From the NCBI GenBank assembly GCA_016713365.1, contig JADJPG010000012.1, forward strand, positions 39,319 through 103,318: a stretch of 64,000 nucleotides of DNA. Direction: 5' to 3'. This DNA comes from Verrucomicrobiota bacterium (GTDB lineage Bacteria > Verrucomicrobiota > Verrucomicrobiia > Limisphaerales > JADJPG01). The translations under genes were made by a program, and so were the position numbers. Below, piece after piece: positions 63,017 through 64,000 of this stretch. Numbering within the stretch: position 1 is the stretch's first letter; each line of letters opens with the position of its first letter. The notes below the pieces were generated by a model, which was given only the letters and a program-made list of their open reading frames with translations, was not told the DNA's origin and ran no database searches.

Positions 63017-64000
63017 GTGACGACCGGCTCGGTCGACTTCAACGCCATCCGTCGCAAGGTCGGCTGGCGCGTGCTCCCGCTGGTTTTCCTCCTCTACATC
63101 GTCGCCTACCTCGACCGCGCCAACGTCGGTTTCGCCAAGCTGCGCATGGCGAACGACCTGAAGTTCTCGGAGGAAGTCTTCGGGCTCGGCATCGGGATCT
63201 TCTTCATCGGCTACCTAATTCTTGAGATCCCGGGCGCGTTGCTCGTGGAACGCTGGAGCGCGCGGAAATGGTTCGCGCGAATTCTAATCTCGTGGGGCTT
63301 CATCTCGGCGCTGACAGCATTCGTGCGGACGCCGACGGAATTCTACATCGCGCGCTTCCTGCTCGGCGTGGCAGAGGCGGGCTTCTTCCCCGGCATCATC
63401 GTTTACTTCACCCACTGGTTCACGAACCAGGACCGCGCTCGCGCGCTCTCCGGTCTCGTCATGGGCGTGCCATTCAGCCTCGCCCTGGGCGCGCCGGTCT
63501 CGGCATGGCTGCTCAAGGTGAATTGGTTCGGGCTCGCCGGCTGGAAGTGGATGTTCATTCTCGAAGGCCTGCCCGCCGTCGTCCTTGGCTTTGTCACGCT
63601 TTTCTATATGACGGACCGTCCGCGCGACGCCAAGTGGCTGACTCCCGAGGAACGTGCTTATCTGGAGGAACGCCTCGCCGAGGAAGCCCGTCAGAAAGAA
63701 GGCGCCGGCAAAACCACCGTCTGGCAGGCGCTGCGGCTGCGCAATGTTTGGCTGCTCGCCATTGGGATCTTCGCCACCAACACGGGCGGCTACGCGCTGA
63801 CCTTTTGGCTGCCCACCACCGTGAAGAATCTCTCCGCCGGCTCCGACGATGCGGCCCTTCTCTACAGCGGACTTTTCTACGCGTGCGGCTTGGTCGGTGT
63901 GTTCCTCTCAGGTCAATCCTCCGATCGTAGCGGCGATCGTAAATGGCATTGCGTGGCCGGCCAGATTGTCACCGCGCTCCTACTCGCTGGCAGCGCGATG
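63017..64000 (+). CDS. MFS transporter, anion:cation symporter type, 3' end outside window
   Basis: 328 residues are visible with no stop before the window edge. About nine membrane helices are present. Signatures of the ACS family (tartrate, phthalate, hexuronate carriers): FLLYIVAYLDRANVGFAKLR in helix 1, GIGIFFIGYLILEIPGALLV, ARFLLGVAEAGFFPGIIVYF, TDRPRDAKWLTPEERAYLEE in the central loop, IFATNTGGYALTFWLPTTVK. The GTG start is set by GGAGG at 63005. It is transcribed away from a FadR-type regulator with a palindrome between them, so import of an organic acid or sugar acid that also serves as the regulator's ligand is the natural reading. Usual length is about 430 residues. Confidence 0.93.
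   Translation, partial: MTTGSVDFNAIRRKVGWRVLPLVFLLYIVAYLDRANVGFAKLRMANDLKFSEEVFGLGIGIFFIGYLILEIPGALLVERWSARKWFARILISWGFISALTAFVRTPTEFYIARFLLGVAEAGFFPGIIVYFTHWFTNQDRARALSGLVMGVPFSLALGAPVSAWLLKVNWFGLAGWKWMFILEGLPAVVLGFVTLFYMTDRPRDAKWLTPEERAYLEERLAEEARQKEGAGKTTVWQALRLRNVWLLAIGIFATNTGGYALTFWLPTTVKNLSAGSDDAALLYSGLFYACGLVGVFLSGQSSDRSGDRKWHCVAGQIVTALLLAGSAM

Noticed and set aside
63268..63930. 220-residue + frame starting at 63268
   Set aside because: Out of phase with the MFS transporter, which has clear membrane helices and family motifs in its own frame.
1..64000. CRISPR arrays, rRNA, IS elements or prophage
   Set aside because: None seen: no regularly spaced repeats, no transposase or phage genes, no rRNA-like sequence.

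Overview
The window looks like a piece of a Verrucomicrobiota chromosome, probably of the Pedosphaerales/Limisphaerales type, of high G+C content. The evidence is the gene repertoire. There are three PSD1 (DUF1549/DUF1553)-DUF1501 cytochrome/Tat gene pairs, and a DUF1587/1592/1588/1585 giant with its DUF1552 partner. There are very long lamin-tail/CotH surface proteins, a PEP-CTERM-like VPDGG sorting signal, an ECF sigma factor with a fused membrane and outer domain, and several secreted proteins that end in the same FYRV-type C-terminal module. No phage, plasmid, IS element or CRISPR array was seen.

Layout. 1-15493 (+): three long secreted lamin-tail-domain proteins. The second and third are paralogues with a CotH kinase-like domain, a shared promoter block and a 166-bp identical stretch near their 3' ends. 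15589-20299 (-): first PSD1-DUF1501 operon, with a 93-bp near-pure G tract at the gene junction. 20467-23007: tRNA-Arg(CCG), a VPDGG-CTERM protein with DUF4114, a lone NIL-domain protein and an aminotransferase. 23363-29200 (+): a trypsin-like protease fused to a beta-propeller, and a PQQ-type propeller. 29707-34869 (+): a compact five-gene set (HemW-like radical SAM, chorismate-lyase-like, FAD oxidoreductase, glycosyltransferase, 4HBT thioesterase) that looks like an aromatic-compound pathway. 34906-37811 (+): feoA-feoA-feoB. 37844-44035: small secreted proteins, a tricorn-type protease and a ThuA protein. 44042-49368 (-): second PSD1-DUF1501 operon plus a polytopic membrane protein. 49580-51202 (+): ECF sigma fusion. 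51241-62913 (-): GntR regulator, PSD1, DUF1501, DUF1592-type protein and DUF1552 in one direction. 63017-end (+): a divergent MFS transporter cut by the window edge, with a perfect 20-bp palindrome between it and the regulator.

Two cautions. First, many long genes are broken by single-base indels, several in short homopolymers (for example 30629, 45093, 58155), and one has an in-frame TAA (7628). Together with the G tract this points largely to assembly or read error rather than mass pseudogenisation. The broken genes are therefore described as parts of one gene. Second, small palindromic elements seem to sit inside coding sequences: a REPIN-like double hairpin in the DUF1592-type gene (54535-54608) and ATCAGT-rich inverted-repeat inserts in two PSD1 genes. 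The first reads through in frame and adds about 25 residues to the protein.
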